Shown here in pieces: positions 12,201 through 25,056 of a stretch of DNA of 64,000 nt; position 1 is the stretch's first letter; the number at the start of each line of letters is the position of its first letter. The position numbers and the translations under genes were made by a program. The stretch lies in NCBI GenBank assembly GCA_023052935.1, contig CM041294.1:41253236-41317235 (forward strand), read 5' to 3'. This DNA is from Piezodorus guildinii (taxonomy: Eukaryota; Arthropoda; Insecta; Hemiptera; Pentatomidae). The notes under the pieces were generated by a model. That model ran no database searches. It saw nothing but the letters and a program-made list of their open reading frames with translations, and was not told where the DNA came from.

Positions 12201-15200
12201 TATTTTATCTACTAGAATGCTAATATATTAAATTTTAATTTTATGTGCACAGCTATGATATAATTTAAAATACATAAGCAAAAAGTTGGTAGGTGCAGTT
12301 ATACTGGAGAGTATCCTGGTGTTATTCTGATTAGATTTATTTGAATCATTGAGGTAAAACTTGGAATTCCTAACTCAGTAGCAAGTCAAGTACTTCTCAG
12401 ATCCTCAATAGAACTCTCCACAAAATGCAAAATTGCTGAATTTTAGGGCTATAATTTTATTTTATTTTCAAGTCTAGAAACTCAAGCCTTTCATTGTTAG
12501 TTTCCTTTATATATTATCTACTTTATTTACAACTAAAGAAGAAAAAAACATTAATCTTCTGACCACTCTTCAGGTTGATATAGCTCAAACCTTAAGATTC
12601 TATAAAGCTACCAAACAGAAGAATCATCACTTTTCCAACAGTTATTGTAACAAGCAGACAAAAACCTAACACACAGATAATAAATTTGAAGTTAGGCAAT
12701 ATAATGCTTGGGTTTAAAATGAAGATCAAGTGAGGAGTTTTTATGTGATCTAATTTGAAGTGGGATAAATTTCAACCTTTTGGCAAATTGGGAAGTTTCT
12801 GTATTAAGGCAGGTCAGGACTTAATAGCTATTCTAGATTTCATTTAAAAAAAATTAATATTGAACAAGACAAGACTATGGAAGCCCCATATATTACAGAA
12901 AGAACCTGAAAAACTTGGAGAAAATTTTAAATATTTATTTAATTAAAAATCAAGAGTTAACTGTACAGAATTACAGTATAATAATAATGTTTTATTTCAG
13001 ATATGCTTAATCTTTAACATGAAATGCTAACGTACCAATTGGAAGTTAAACTGCTTAAAGTAACGAGAAAACAAATAAAGGTCCTAGGACCAACAAACCA
13101 AGATAGAATAGACCATATAATGCAAAAAATAATGGACACAATTGAGACGTTGATTTCCAAAAGGTACTAAAGGACATTTTTTAGGAAATTGATTTTTTGT
13201 CATATTTGTATTCTCATCATTTAGTTTTATCTAAATATTCTATTAGATGTTATCTAATGAATTCCCAAGTCCTTAAAAATCGTGATTTAGAAATGCGGTC
13301 ATTTTCTAAAAGTACTAATTACGCATTTATTTTCTTTCCAAATCATTCTTAAAAAAATCATTTCATAACTTTAATATGATGTTATTATTATAGTAAAAAA
13401 ATAATTCTAAATTGTAAGGCAAAAAGACCCAAATTAGCTAGTTTAATAATATAGTAATGAGAGATTTTCGCGCTTCCTGTAAAATTTCCTAGAATGGATA
13501 TAGTACCTTTTGGAAATCAACGTCTCAATTCCTGGAGATCTTGGAAAGAACAGACTGAAACAGGTCAGCACACTAAATCCACACTTTTTTAAAACAAGGT
13601 ACAAACAAGGAGAAAAAAAACTGAAAGAAACCTACACCAAGCAAACCTACAAGAATTGTATGAAATAAAAAATAATCACACATATATTGAAGTTTCAGGA
13701 AAAAAAAAAAAAAAAAAAAGAGCTAGCAAAAACGCAGGATCACTATGTAAAAAGGAACTATAAGCTCAAAGCATTTCAAAATAAAAAAACATTTTTTTTT
13801 TCTATGTTGCTTTATAAAAACCTTATATCAAAGAAATAAATTTTTAAAAATTCAAACCTGCAAAAATTTTCGCTTAGGTAGACATTTGTCCAAAGCCAGA
13901 AAACGTGTACACTCAACTCCATTTTCTCCCTAAAACAATAAATAAAAAATTCAATTAAGACAATTAATACATAATCTATCAAGAAAAATAAGAAGTATAA
14001 ATACCTTATGCGGCACCATAGCTGAAAATTTACAATGCAAATGAGCAGCAAACCAGAATCGAGGTTTTAAGAGAAAAAGAAGTTCTTCACAAGGTTTACT
14101 GCCAAGTTTATTAGCTGCTATATCATCCCTAAAAATTAAATTAAATTTTAAATAGTGTTTAAAATATTTGAAAAAATTCTGTTAGAAAAAGCCTCCTTTC
14201 CTGATCAGGTACTAAACCAATCATTAAGCATGAAGTTACTATTTGCGAGATTTACAATGCAAGAAAGTAAAAAAAATCAGTATTTTTTTTTTGATAAATT
14301 TAGTTGGTTGATCATTATACTGCTACAATAAAATAAAATAATTTTATCGAAATAGCATGTTTTTCTTGATAACCGCATCCTCAACCAACTATTCCATTAT
14401 ATATTTTCAACGATCAACAATAACTCTATCATCAGCTTTTATATTATATGATTATATTTATGGCATTTGCTTGTTTTTTAAAAGATGGACTGAGACTGAT
14501 AATTTTTGTGGCCTTATCAACCTACTAAGTTTATTGTTTAACACTTTGATAATTATGAACATTTTCAAACTTCTATAGCATATTGAATGATATAATTTAC
14601 TTCTAATTAATTTTTGGTTAGTCAAAAAAATAATTTGCACAGCATGCAAACTATTGTAGGTCCAATTCCGCTAATACTAGAAAGCTAAAAGTGAAATCAA
14701 ATGAGTAAAACTTTAAACATAAAAAAAGGACTCTATTCATAACAAGCAATACAGTGCTACCTGAAACTTAATTTTAATATTTTGTAATACTTCGACAGTG
14801 TGTCTCTTACTTACAGAATTACCTAATTAAAGCCTAAAAATGTATATAATATTAATGTAACTGCGGTTGAACAACCACTATTTTTTACATGATCTTTATG
14901 TCATTAAACTGCAGTAAAAATGTTATTAGTTTTTACGTAAAGATCAAATAAATCATTAAATGGACAAATAATAAAAATAAATAAAATAACTACTTACTTT
15001 AGGAATTCCTTGGTTTTCTCGAGTTTTTTAACATTCCCAAAGTTATAAATCCCCTGAGGCCAATCATGAGAAATAAAAATATCCACTGGAGATTTAATCT
15101 GGAATCCAGAATAATAATAAAAGTTTTTAAATATCAATTTTTTAATAGGAAAATATTTAATTTGATCAAATTTATATCAAATGAAATAATAAATAAAATA

Positions 15201-16121
15201 TATAAATAAGTGTATTAGGTAGTTCCCACCTCAATGACTTTAACACATGCACAGTATGCGATTAGGACAAGAAAACTGTACAGCATAAAAAAAAGCTGGT
15301 GAAGTAGTTGAGGTGGGAATAAACCTCTTAAATAATTATGAAGGTAATCAAATAAAAGGTTTATTATCAATTACAATTACCTGTAATATAAATGAGAAAA
15401 TATGCTAATTACCTGTTTAAGCCTGAACACTTCAGTACTTCTTACATGGTACACACTTCTTTTGGTTTTTTCAGAATAGGGAGGTTTTTCAAAATGTCCT
15501 CTTTGGTAGTCATAAGGTTTGTAAATTCCTGAAATACCTCCAATTCTCAAGCCTCCATAATTTATAACGCCAGCATATCCAAGATAATATATGTTAGGGG
15601 CAACCCATCCACCATAAGGTAATTCTTGAAGATAATTAGAAGCTTCGTGATTGCCTCCAATGAAGATAGTCAGAATAGGAGCGATTTTTTCTCCTACATA
15701 ATATCTAAACACAAAATAATTATATGTAGATACAATTGATGATATATGGTTAAAAGTACTGTATGATCATAATGAAATGAAATTTTTTTTTTATTGTAGG
15801 ATCAATTCCCCTTAGAATAAAAACAATGAAATCTTCATGGTCAAAAATAAAATATAAAAGATCAACTTTTCAATATATCCAAATTAGTAACATGAATATA
15901 ATCATAAAGGCAAGTAAAACTTACTTGTAGAATGATCCCATTTGTCGATATTTTGGTTTAACAGCCATAGTCTGCAAATCTTCCTCATTTCTAGTAGCTT
16001 GAAAATCTCCACAGCAAATCAACAAGTCAATCTTTATGTTTCCTTTCTGTTCCAACAATTCAATAGAATCGTATATTTTTTCAAGTTCCCCATGGGCACA
16101 ACCTTCCACTGCTATTTTCAT
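6238..16121 (-). CDS. Dbr1: Lariat debranching enzyme
   Basis: This is the nuclear metallophosphoesterase that cuts the 2'-5' branch of excised intron lariats. Ten exons join in phase: 16121-15925, 15704-15413, 15098-14998, 14128-14005, 13929-13858, 11958-11816, 11207-11038, 10372-10237, 10145-9964 and 6341-6238. They give 506 residues, against about 540 in vertebrates. Metal-site residues fall where expected: C8 and H10 (EGCAHG), D39 (CCGD), N84 and H85 (GGNHE), H174 (SHDW), and H226 and H228 (AHLH). The lariat-recognition stretch [17 protein letters not shown] is intact. The C-terminal 150 residues are acidic and Ser-rich, ending in a basic patch ([12 protein letters not shown]). The start at 16121 gives [12 protein letters not shown], the family N-terminus. 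The last intron (6342-9963) holds SINEs, a LINE scrap, a palindrome and a mariner. No defect is seen. Confidence 0.95.
6513..6608. repeat. 96-nt intronic hairpin with 17-bp perfect outer stem
   Basis: Positions 6513-6529 (ataacttcaccactctt) are the exact reverse complement of 6592-6608. A second inner stem pairs gcacttttatag with ctataaaactgc at 11 of 12 positions. The arms are 44 and 41 nt, with a terminal loop of about 11 nt. It lies in the last intron of Dbr1. It may be a tiny MITE or a structured RNA. Confidence 0.55.
6803..6898 (+). mobile_element. SINE family A head, truncated
   Basis: The head ggggagcccgtggctgagg supplies box A, and gtagttcaaatcccag supplies box B. The copy stops after aggacttttataagg and is joined directly to a family B SINE. 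Confidence 0.7.
6899..7205 (+). mobile_element. tRNA-derived SINE, family B
   Basis: Box A (atagctgagtaggttagc) and box B (caagttcgactcttgg) mark a tRNA-like head. A conserved body follows with ccccgccctcaccctctggg, and it matches 33566-33780. The 3' end, cctgtcgtgccactgaa plus an A-rich tail, matches the tail of family A at 39318-39602. Confidence 0.75.
7762..7905 (+). pseudogene. Non-LTR reverse transcriptase scrap
   Basis: A plus-strand frame reads [20 protein letters not shown] and then a degraded continuation ending near QYGIYYLL. This is the YLGV.ID..L.W..HI block found after the palm domain of Jockey- and CR1-like LINEs. It has an in-frame stop and no flanking domains, and lies in the last intron of Dbr1. 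Confidence 0.55.
8267..8501. mobile_element. Palindromic, probably Penelope-derived insertion
   Basis: The two arms, about 8267-8353 and 8385-8474, are near-perfect inverted copies containing ggaattagtc, ggcggtcattaaatgaaac, ttgtttgccaacg and the reverse. They flank a centre of cctgatgatgaccc, then gggggtcgaaacgttgg. A 14-bp direct repeat, aatggacaaaaata, flanks the unit at 8253-8266 and 8502-8515 and is best read as a target-site duplication. Terminal segments of Penelope-like retroelements commonly hold a cctgatga...gaaac hammerhead-ribozyme motif and insert as inverted partial copies, which fits. There is no coding content. Confidence 0.6.
8873..9787 (+). mobile_element. Mariner (cecropia-type) element, internally deleted
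   Basis: Inverted termini starting TTGGGTTGTTTCACATGAAA are flanked by TA (8871-8872 and 9788-9789). Length is 915 bp against roughly 1.3 kb for a full mariner. A second copy is at 37646-38535. It sits in the last Dbr1 intron in the opposite orientation to that gene. Confidence 0.92.
9056..9696 (+). pseudogene. Mariner transposase, central catalytic region deleted
   Basis: The frame from the ATG at 9056 gives the paired helix-turn-helix DNA-binding part: [20 protein letters not shown], then [12 protein letters not shown] and [12 protein letters not shown]. Just after this the sequence jumps to the region following HDNARP and shifts frame. It then continues as [20 protein letters not shown] and [10 protein letters not shown], which holds the third Asp of the DD34D triad. 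The first Asp region and the second Asp are gone, so the protein cannot be active. Blocks of this order are closest to the cecropia group, the group of human Hsmar1. Confidence 0.9.
13144..13526 (-). mobile_element. GAGACG-family MITE, copy 1
   Basis: The termini gagacgttgatttccaaaag and its reverse complement bound a 383-bp non-coding element flanked by AATT on both sides (13140-13143 and 13527-13530). It lies in a Dbr1 intron. The strand is given relative to the copy at 62102. Confidence 0.85.
15223..15319. repeat. 97-nt imperfect hairpin in Dbr1 intron 2
   Basis: ttcccacctcaa at 15223-15234 pairs exactly with 15308-15319. The stem continues with ACTT/AAGT after a 2-nt internal loop, and with ATGC and ACAGT near the apex. 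The arms are unequal by about 12 nt, so it is less regular than the hairpin at 6513-6608. Confidence 0.4.
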
Positions 16122-16825
16122 GATTTCAAACAATGAATATTTTGTATTCTTAAGAAAAGCACGGATCTGGCGTATATAAAATTAATTATCTGTATGATAG
16201 ATGCGATAAAACTTCATACATTAATAAAATTAAATACAAGCGATTTCTAAGGAAAACAGTTACAATGCCAGTATTATAGTAAAAATTAAGTAAAATTCGC
16301 ACTAAATAACACTATGAAACGGTACACCAGTAGTAGCCGAAAGCTTGGTCCTAACTAACTTTTCAAACAATGGCGTTCAAAAATGGAGCTGTCTACGGTA
16401 CTGATAGGGAAGGTTACTACACTGTTATAGATTTTTTTAAATATATATTTTGAATGATATTTTATTCAATGATCAACTCACGGATTTAAACAATCAAGTT
16501 TCTTAAATAAAATAAGGTAAAATAAGGAGGTTAATTTTTTATTGTTGCGAAAAATTGATAAATCTATTTTTCGTTTTAGGCGGAAGCCAGGATCTCATCT
16601 TCACAAAGGCAACATGTCTTCTAGGCTAGTAATGGCTTAAATTTTTGCAAGAGGCCATGGAACAAACTATCCAGGTATTATACTGTGTTCGGATATGTCT
16701 AAATTGTAGCCTATAGTGTTAAATGGGTGAATATTAAACCTGAAGACTAGTTTTATAAGTGTTGAAAAGTTATTGAAGACGATGAGGTTTTATTTCAAGC
16801 GTGATTTGACTTTTATGTGATCAAA
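16122..16825. promoter_or_regulatory. Divergent Dbr1/Usp10 promoter region
   Basis: The two start codons (16121 on minus, 16826 on plus) are about 700 bases apart with no other gene between them, so both promoters must lie here or in 5' UTR introns. No TATA box is convincing. Two motifs of the form aatggcg/aaaatggag occur around 16371-16387. Usp10 has only two codons in its first coding exon, so most of its leader also lies here. Confidence 0.5.
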
Positions 16826-19800
16826 ATGTCGGTAAGGTAAACTTAACTGTGCGGCACACGTGGGGATTTCTTTTTTTCTATGTAATTATTGTGATTGCAA
16901 TAGATAACGTGGGATTTTTTAGTTAAGTATAGAAATTTAGGTTAAAATTCTGATTGTTCCTATTATTTTGTTGTATTGGAATGTGGGAGGTTTGTCCCAA
17001 ATATTCTGTAAGTAATTCTCTTCAGTGTTGTGTTTAATTATATACTGTTTTCGAATGAAATGTATTAGCAGTTTTCATTTAAACCTTTTATGTTACTTAA
17101 GATTAATTCTTGGGAATTAATCCTTTGGGGATGGTTTTAGGTTCAGTGTTATTTTTAGTTATCCATTTTGTTTTATATGTGTTTATCAGTAATGTTTTTG
17201 TGGTTTCAGTTACAATTCCTGGATTTAGATGATATTGATCTGAATGAAATAGATCATGTGAAGTCTCTGTTGTATTCTGTGAGGTCTCCCAGGTTAACAC
17301 TCCCTTGGGTAGAACCTGAGGAAGTGCAACAGTGGAACCAACAACAATATGGTAATTATTGTGCAAATAATATTTGTTAATGCATGTAATATGGTTATTA
17401 TGTCTGTATTCACCTTTATATGATTAATTTTATGCTTAATACCTTTGTAACACCATTGATTTGTTTAAATTGATGTCCTAATTTACAATTTTAAGACAAT
17501 AGCCTGTGGTTAGATGTGTTATATCAGAGGATTTCCTTTTGTGGTTTAATATTGTTCTCTAATCAACTGTCCCAATATATTTTAGTTCTGTTGAACAAAT
17601 AGTCCTTGTACAAGTTGTAATCTGAAGGCTTATTTGTATGCTATTTAATTTGCTATATTTAATTATTAAAAAAAATGTGTATTTAAAAACTTTGGTAAAT
17701 GTTTATAATTAGTTACCTTACGAAATTCCTTTGCTCATTTCCCTAAATCAGTATTTTATTGTTTCATAAGTCATATAGTTGTTTGGGATATATTTGTAAT
17801 TCAGTTTGATATTATTAGTTTCTAAGAGAATTATTTTATTTACCAATGGTTGAATACCATTGAAGCTTTTGAACCTTTAGGCATTTTGCCAAATATTTCT
17901 GCTTGTGAATCTTCATACTGCTTATTTATATGTTTTAACTATTGTGATATAAACATATAAAATATGGATTACAACAGTATCTTGGCCCATTTTGAAAGTT
18001 TTCTCGTCTTTATTATTCTTTTTGACTTATTTATTTGTTATTACTATTTAAGGTTACCTTTTATTACATATTTGAGCCATAATATTTATCGAATGGTAGT
18101 TCATTTTAGGTTGGGCACTTTATTCTTAATAACACCTTGAATTTTGTATACGTGGAAGCTTAGTTGTAGGATTGTTTTGATTTTGGAGTATCTATTTGAC
18201 AGCACTGTTTGATATTATTTAAAGATGTGTTATAACTTATTCTTGGTTAAGGTACTATATACTAGATAAATCAGTAATTAAGAATTTAATATGCCTTATC
18301 ATTATGATCGATTTGTAGTGGTCCATTTCTTCTCTTTATATATATGTTATATATTACATATGAATGAGTAATAAGCTAAACTTGCTTTTATTTGGACTTT
18401 TTTTCTTGCCCATTTAAATTATAATTACTTTTATCATTATTTTAAGGTATGTTTTAAAATAATTTTAATTGGTATATTATTTATTTTAAAAAAGCCTCAT
18501 AAATTTTAAATGTAGTTTCTGAATATTTTTACATCCATGGTTCACAAAGTATCTAAAAACATTTTGTTGACTAATAACAATATCAACCATAGTTTCACCA
18601 ATAATAAAAAGTTATATCTTTTGAATGATATTAACTCTGTACTTTCATAACTATTTCAAGATATTGCCATAATAATTCATATTTTTATTATAAAATTTCA
18701 ATAGTTCTTTCAATTCTTGAAATCTATCATTAAATGAGTCTTTAAAATTTTTTTTATGTTGATCTTAGTGAATTAAAAAAAATCTCTGAAGTAAACAAGA
18801 CAATGTAAATGTGTCATTAACAAAAGCTAATATTTTTAAAATGAAGAAATGTTATGTAAACATTTCTTTCACGAAATTGCTGTGACATTACTGTAATAAG
18901 TGTTATAGTATTTAGAAACTTTTTACCAATTTTCTCTTCCATTTTATTTAAAAAGTAAAATTGTAACTTATATGTAAGTCAAGAATGAAAGAGTAGAAAT
19001 TAAATCTTTGCATTTCCCCATGAAATTGGCTTTGGTTTGTTGCCTCAAAAGCAAATATTGATGCCTCAACAATTAAGACGTTGATTTCCAAATTGTACTA
19101 AAGGACATTTTTTACAAATTGATATTTTTACATATTTGTATTCTCATCATTTAGTTTAATCTAAATATTTTATTTGATGTTATCTAATGAATTCTCAAAT
19201 CCTTAAAAAACGCGATTTAGAAATGCGGTCATTTTCTAAAAGTACTAATTACGCATTTATTTTCATTCCAAATCATTCTAAAAAAATTCATTTCATAACT
19301 TTAATATGATGTTGTTATTATAGTAAAAAAATAATTCTTAATTTTAAGGCAAAAAGACCCAAATTAGGTAGTTTAATAATATAGTATTGAGAGATTTTCC
19401 CGCTTCCTGTAAAATTTCCTAGAATGGATATAGTACCTTTTGGAAATCAACGTCTCAATTGGCTAAGGATTCAATACCTCTGAAATATTATTTAGTGATA
19501 TTTTATGGAAATACCTCCTCATGAATTTACTTTAGGTATATTTTGCATCATAGGGCTTTCTGAAACTTATTGACAATAAATGTTTGATGGATCCACGACA
19601 ATGTTGTGTTATTTTATTAGTAAAGGTGTCTCTCCATTATCTTTTTTATTTCAACATTAGATTTTTGCGGGTTTGACATAATGCATGAATAAGAAATTTG
19701 GAAGGATTTCATATCACGGGTTGCAGATTTAGCTATTTACGGACTATAATAAAAATGTTTAACAAGTCTAATAAACTTAAGAATATTCATACTGAACATG

Positions 19801-22800
19801 CCTATTTACTTACTAGTTATATTTTCACCTGTCAAATGAAAATCCATTAAAACAATTTTAGTGTTTTGTTCAAAGAAAATCAACCCTTTCTTTCTCTAAG
19901 AAAAAAACTAATTTAATGAGAAATAAAATGCAAGTTAAATTTCACTGGTAGAAATAATACAATGTTTCAAGAATTATGTGCCTTTTAAAGTTATCTAATT
20001 TAATGACCAGGACCTTCTATGACTTTGTGATGTACATAAATTTTATTTTTGTTGCTCATCCGTGTTTTCTATGGTTTATGTAACTCATATTCCAATCTAG
20101 CACTGTCCTCACTACTTATTGGTAACACATTTATGTTATTTGTGAGCAATGATTAAACTGCCAGATTCTGAAGCATTCTATGCCGCCTCACAGCCTTTAA
20201 AAATAGGTGTCACACTTACATAATTATATTGAGTCCTAACTATATCCCCCAGATTATCTGTAACCTTTATTTTAAAACTATGGTACCCTGGCTCTCACTG
20301 TCCTTTGATAATATTCAGTTATTCTTGTTAAAGAAATCTGGTTCCTCTGACTCCATCTTGACAAATGTCTTTACTTTTGATCTATGTATAAGACTAAAAC
20401 TGAAAGAAGGAACTGCTTCTGAATAACAAGTACTACACTTACTTTGGTAAAAAAAATAACTTGTCATCCTGTATCGATTAGGATTTCTTATTTGTTTCAT
20501 CCTTCTTTGATAGTAAATTGATCTATAAAATTTTATATCTTATTACTCATACTAGTTATCAGTGCTGTTAGTCAAATTTATAAATTTTGAATTTATTTTC
20601 TCAAGAATAGATGAACACAAGTGTCTTGTGTTAAGATAATTTTGTATTTTTGAACCATGTTTCTGCAACCAGACCCCTTTGTTAATAGATATGCTTGATT
20701 GTGTATCCATCGATATCTTCATTTTTTCTGACTAATCTTCATTAGATTACCGTTACTACATATTTTCTTGTTAAGCCTTATACTGTTTACTTAAATTATT
20801 TCAGAAGCTTTTGTTTCATTTTTATCAAACTGCTCCTTACTTCGTCACAAATAAAATCATCCATAACGACCTTAATATCCCATTTGTTGCAGACCTTTCT
20901 CGTACCAGATATACCACATTCAATTCCAAACTCCCAACCCACTTAAACCCTCTTGTTCGCAACCTATCAACCTCACATTTACCTGATAACCCTCCGAGGC
21001 GATTGAAAAGAAAATGGCCTCGGGACCTACTAACTTAAATAGACATCGAAGTTCTACCACTGGGTAGTTTCTTCACAAGCCTTTTCACGCCCTTTATTGT
21101 ATTTCTACACTTTTACTTGTTGTATTTATTTTTTATACAGTTGTAAAATTCAATAACATATAAATAAAAAAATTTTTTATCAAGTGATATACAAAGCTTT
21201 TGTTTCAAAATAGATCAACTAGTTTTGGTTTCAAATGACATTTGGTTATTATTGTATAATTTATATTATCAATAGAAGTATTTTAATAATCACTATTATT
21301 TTAAATGAAAAAGGGATTAAGAATTGTGAATGGAGATTATTGATGAAACTTTAATACAATCACTCTCCAAAATGGAACATGGTCTCAATCAATTCATATT
21401 TATCTGTTTGATTTTACTGAATAAAGTGATTAATTTCCATTAAATTAATCTTGTATTTCGGAATTTGTTATTCTCATGAATTTTAGTTATTGGACTTTAT
21501 AATGACATGGATTTTTCTTTAACAGAATATTAGTTAAATTAATGCATTTTTAAAGTAGTCAGCCCAATGGAGAAGTTGGGATGGGACATATTTGTATCAT
21601 AAACACTTGTGTTATTGGAATCGTGAAGGGTGTTTTCATGTCATTTGATTGATGATCTTAAGAACCCACAAGTCCTTTAAAATATTGTAGCCCTTTTAAA
21701 AGGTAAAGGTACTAATTACACATTTTGTTTAATTTCAAATCATACTAAAAAATTTCCTTTTACTACCTAACATTAAAGTTTATTATGTTGTAAATACCAA
21801 CAATATAGATTTAAATGCAAAAAGAAGCAAATAAGTGGGTTCAATATTAACAAATGATGCTGATATTTTTGGGTTTTCTATTAAATTTCCTAAAATGGAT
21901 CATTGTTCGATTTTTTGGAAATCATCTTCTCAATGCTATTGATCTCAACATAATTAGATAATACTATTTAAAATTACTTTTTTAAAGTCCTTTTATTTCA
22001 TTTGTAGGAATTTTGATTAACATTAACCTCTGCTATTGTCAGATTAACTGAATGTATATCCACAAATAGTTAAGTTATAATGTTAAAATTGTTTAGTTAT
22101 TTCAATTATTTTTGTTTCACAGATGGTGAACCTGAAATTAGTGGGATTGAAGCGAGTGGAGTTGCTGCAGGAAATGAGGTGTACCAGGTTCCTGTTGCTG
22201 TTGCTACAACTATGCATCAGATGTATCACCCAGTTGTGCCTACGATGCCAAACTTACCTCCAGCAGCTTATGTTGGGAACATGCCTCCAAACATGGGCTA
22301 TCCAATTCAACCACAATACATATTCCAAGAAGAGCGCTCTCGTCGTTCAAGGTCCAATAAGCCGAGCCCTAAGAGGTCCGAGCGAAGAGATGCTCCATCC
22401 TACCCGCCCACAGCAGTTCCCTACTCCCCGCCTACCCAATCCATGTTACCATGCCGCCAACACCTTACTCCTATATCCCCCAGGCCACGCATATACCCTC
22501 AGCGCAGCATGCTACAGGCCCTCCGCTCCATTACCTAACACCCCCTCCAGCCACTATCCCTGTTTACCCTGCTCATCCTATGTATCCTAGTTATACTCCA
22601 CTTTTTTCACCACATGTTCATCATGATGATTATAATAAAGAACCACCTCAAGAAGAAAAAAATAATTGTGATGATGAAGAAGAAAAGCCAGTCGAAAAAC
22701 CACTTTCAGTTCCAATAAATGCAATCAAAACTACTGCCCCTCCTACAACATCTGTTAAAAAGCAGCAAACACGGCCTCCTTCAAATCCTGCAGCAACAGC

Positions 22801-24990
22801 TCCTGTTGTAGCTGTAACATCGACTTCGTCTCCTGCACCACCTACACCTACACCTCCACCACCTGCAGCTCCTACGGATGAAAAGATACCTGAGGCTGGC
22901 AAGTCCTGGGCTGGGTTGTTCAAGGAGGATCCTCCTAGAGAAGCCACTGTACAGCGGAAGCCTCCTATATCTGCTGTTGCAGTGTCTGTTCCTCCACGGT
23001 TCGATCCAAACCTGAAGCCTACCCAGCCAGTACCTCCAGTAGTACGCCAGCATCAGAATTCAGAAGAGGATCCTCTTCTGAGGAGCCTTGGAGGTGGGTC
23101 AGACTAACTTTCTCCTTTTTCTCTGCTTTAAATTTAGAAGCTACCGTTTCTCTTATATTTTAAATTGTGTGCCTTCAAATTCTTCCTTACATACCTGTTT
23201 CAATGCAGTATGTTCTATTATACCATTAATCTTTTCGATGTTGTAATATACTGAAGAAGACAGTGTTAATGGTGCATGGGAGAGAAGTATATGTATATTG
23301 TAGATAGTTCTCAGGCTGTGAAACATTTACTGATTTGTCGCAAGACTGTTTTTTCTTTCTTCTCATTTTTTTAATTTTAAAATTTCTTAGTATTCTATTA
23401 ATTGTTCATAGTATTTTGTTGTTTTATACAGAATAGTGTTATAAATTATTTATGGTCTCTTAATTTATTTATTGCATTTGAAATGTTGTTTTTATGTGGT
23501 TTTGGAGTGTATTTTTTAAAAAAAGTTTCTTTTAAAAACTTTATATCGTAATTTTTTTTTTTTTTTTACAATGATCCAGATTTAACATGTTATATATTAA
23601 CTCTAAAACCATATTTCTTTTTCTAGTCTTATTTAATTTTTTTCTTTGACAACTTACTATTTTTAAAATATCTTTTATTTTATCTTTTGTAATAGACTAA
23701 AGATGTGTATCTTTAATCGATGCAAGGAATTGTTTAACTAAAAAAAATTTTAAATGTAATTAGTATAAATTATTAAAAAAATATATATTAAAGTTTTTTA
23801 ATTGACATAGATGTTTGTTGAAGGATTATATTTTTAAATATAATAAAAATATCCTAACTGTGAGAAGGTTGTTTTTGTTTTCATTTCTTTTCTTTTTTTT
23901 TTTTTTCAATTTAACAAGTACCTTCTCTACTAATCCTTATTAATTGATAGTAGAAATGAAAGAACCAAGAAATGAACAATCGTGTATCACTTGATTAAAA
24001 TTAGGGTTGTGGTGGTATGAACTCGAGTCATAACTTTCTGATAAAATATGGTTTTAAACATACGCCAAAGGAGAACAATTATTTTAGTCAATAAGATCTC
24101 GGTTATCCTAAGCCAAGCTTAAATAGATTAATCAACTTGAATCAGAAAATTTTTATTTCAAAAAATGTATTTATTACTTACGATATTATTATTCATATTA
24201 ATGTTGAAAGCCTATGAACAAACTGTGTTATAAGCTGATGTAGGTTTGAGCTTTCAGCAAACTGTTTTAGTTATGAACAAAAAATGAGGTATCTTAATGT
24301 CCCTTTCCAAGTAGGCCGATAGCTTGATAGTAATTTGATTGGGATCTGAAAAGTCATAATTGTTATTTCTCAAGAGGAACCTTCATAGAATCTCTAATCA
24401 ATGTTTTATGAAGCCGTCAGAAATAAGGAAATGTAGGCTACTGATGCCTATAGTGTATGTATAATTTGATCATTATCTACAAGGTGCATGAGTAACGAAT
24501 GGTCAAGAGTCAATCGTCTGCAATTCCCTTAATTCTCAAGTCGTACCTCTGATTTTAGTGAATTTTACTGTAATCTGAAATCATTAGATTCCTGAAACAT
24601 TTCTCATAGACTGAAACATTTTATGTTCAATAACTTGATATTAAGTTGAAGAATGATAATAACATTTTTCTTAAAATTTATTTTAATAAGTTATAGCCAT
24701 TCTTTTCATTAACCATTTGTTAATTGTTTATTTATTTAACGTCACTTTATGCTACTATGGCTAATCGGACGATGCTACAGTGGGAGTCTTATTTGGGCTT
24801 GTTTTATTAGGATAGAGATTTTTAACGAATCACTGACATCGCACAGGCTCGGGACCACCTTTTAATGTCCCCTCTGAAGGACGGCGTAACTAAGGATTTT
24901 TTACTCCCATTAAAAAATCCTAGGACCACTTGCGGGCAATCAACCATTTGAATTATTCTGATATTTTAATTTTTTATTATATTCTGATTT

Positions 24991-25056
<66 letters not shown>

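Noticed and set aside
22123..22590. Second plus-strand open frame overlapping Usp10 exon 3
   Set aside because: A shadow frame of a low-complexity Pro-rich exon. Phases and composition favour the Usp10 frame.
22648..23053. Minus-strand Gly/Ser- and Arg-rich frames over Usp10 exon 3
   Set aside because: Antisense shadows of the repetitive Pro/Ala/Thr coding sequence.
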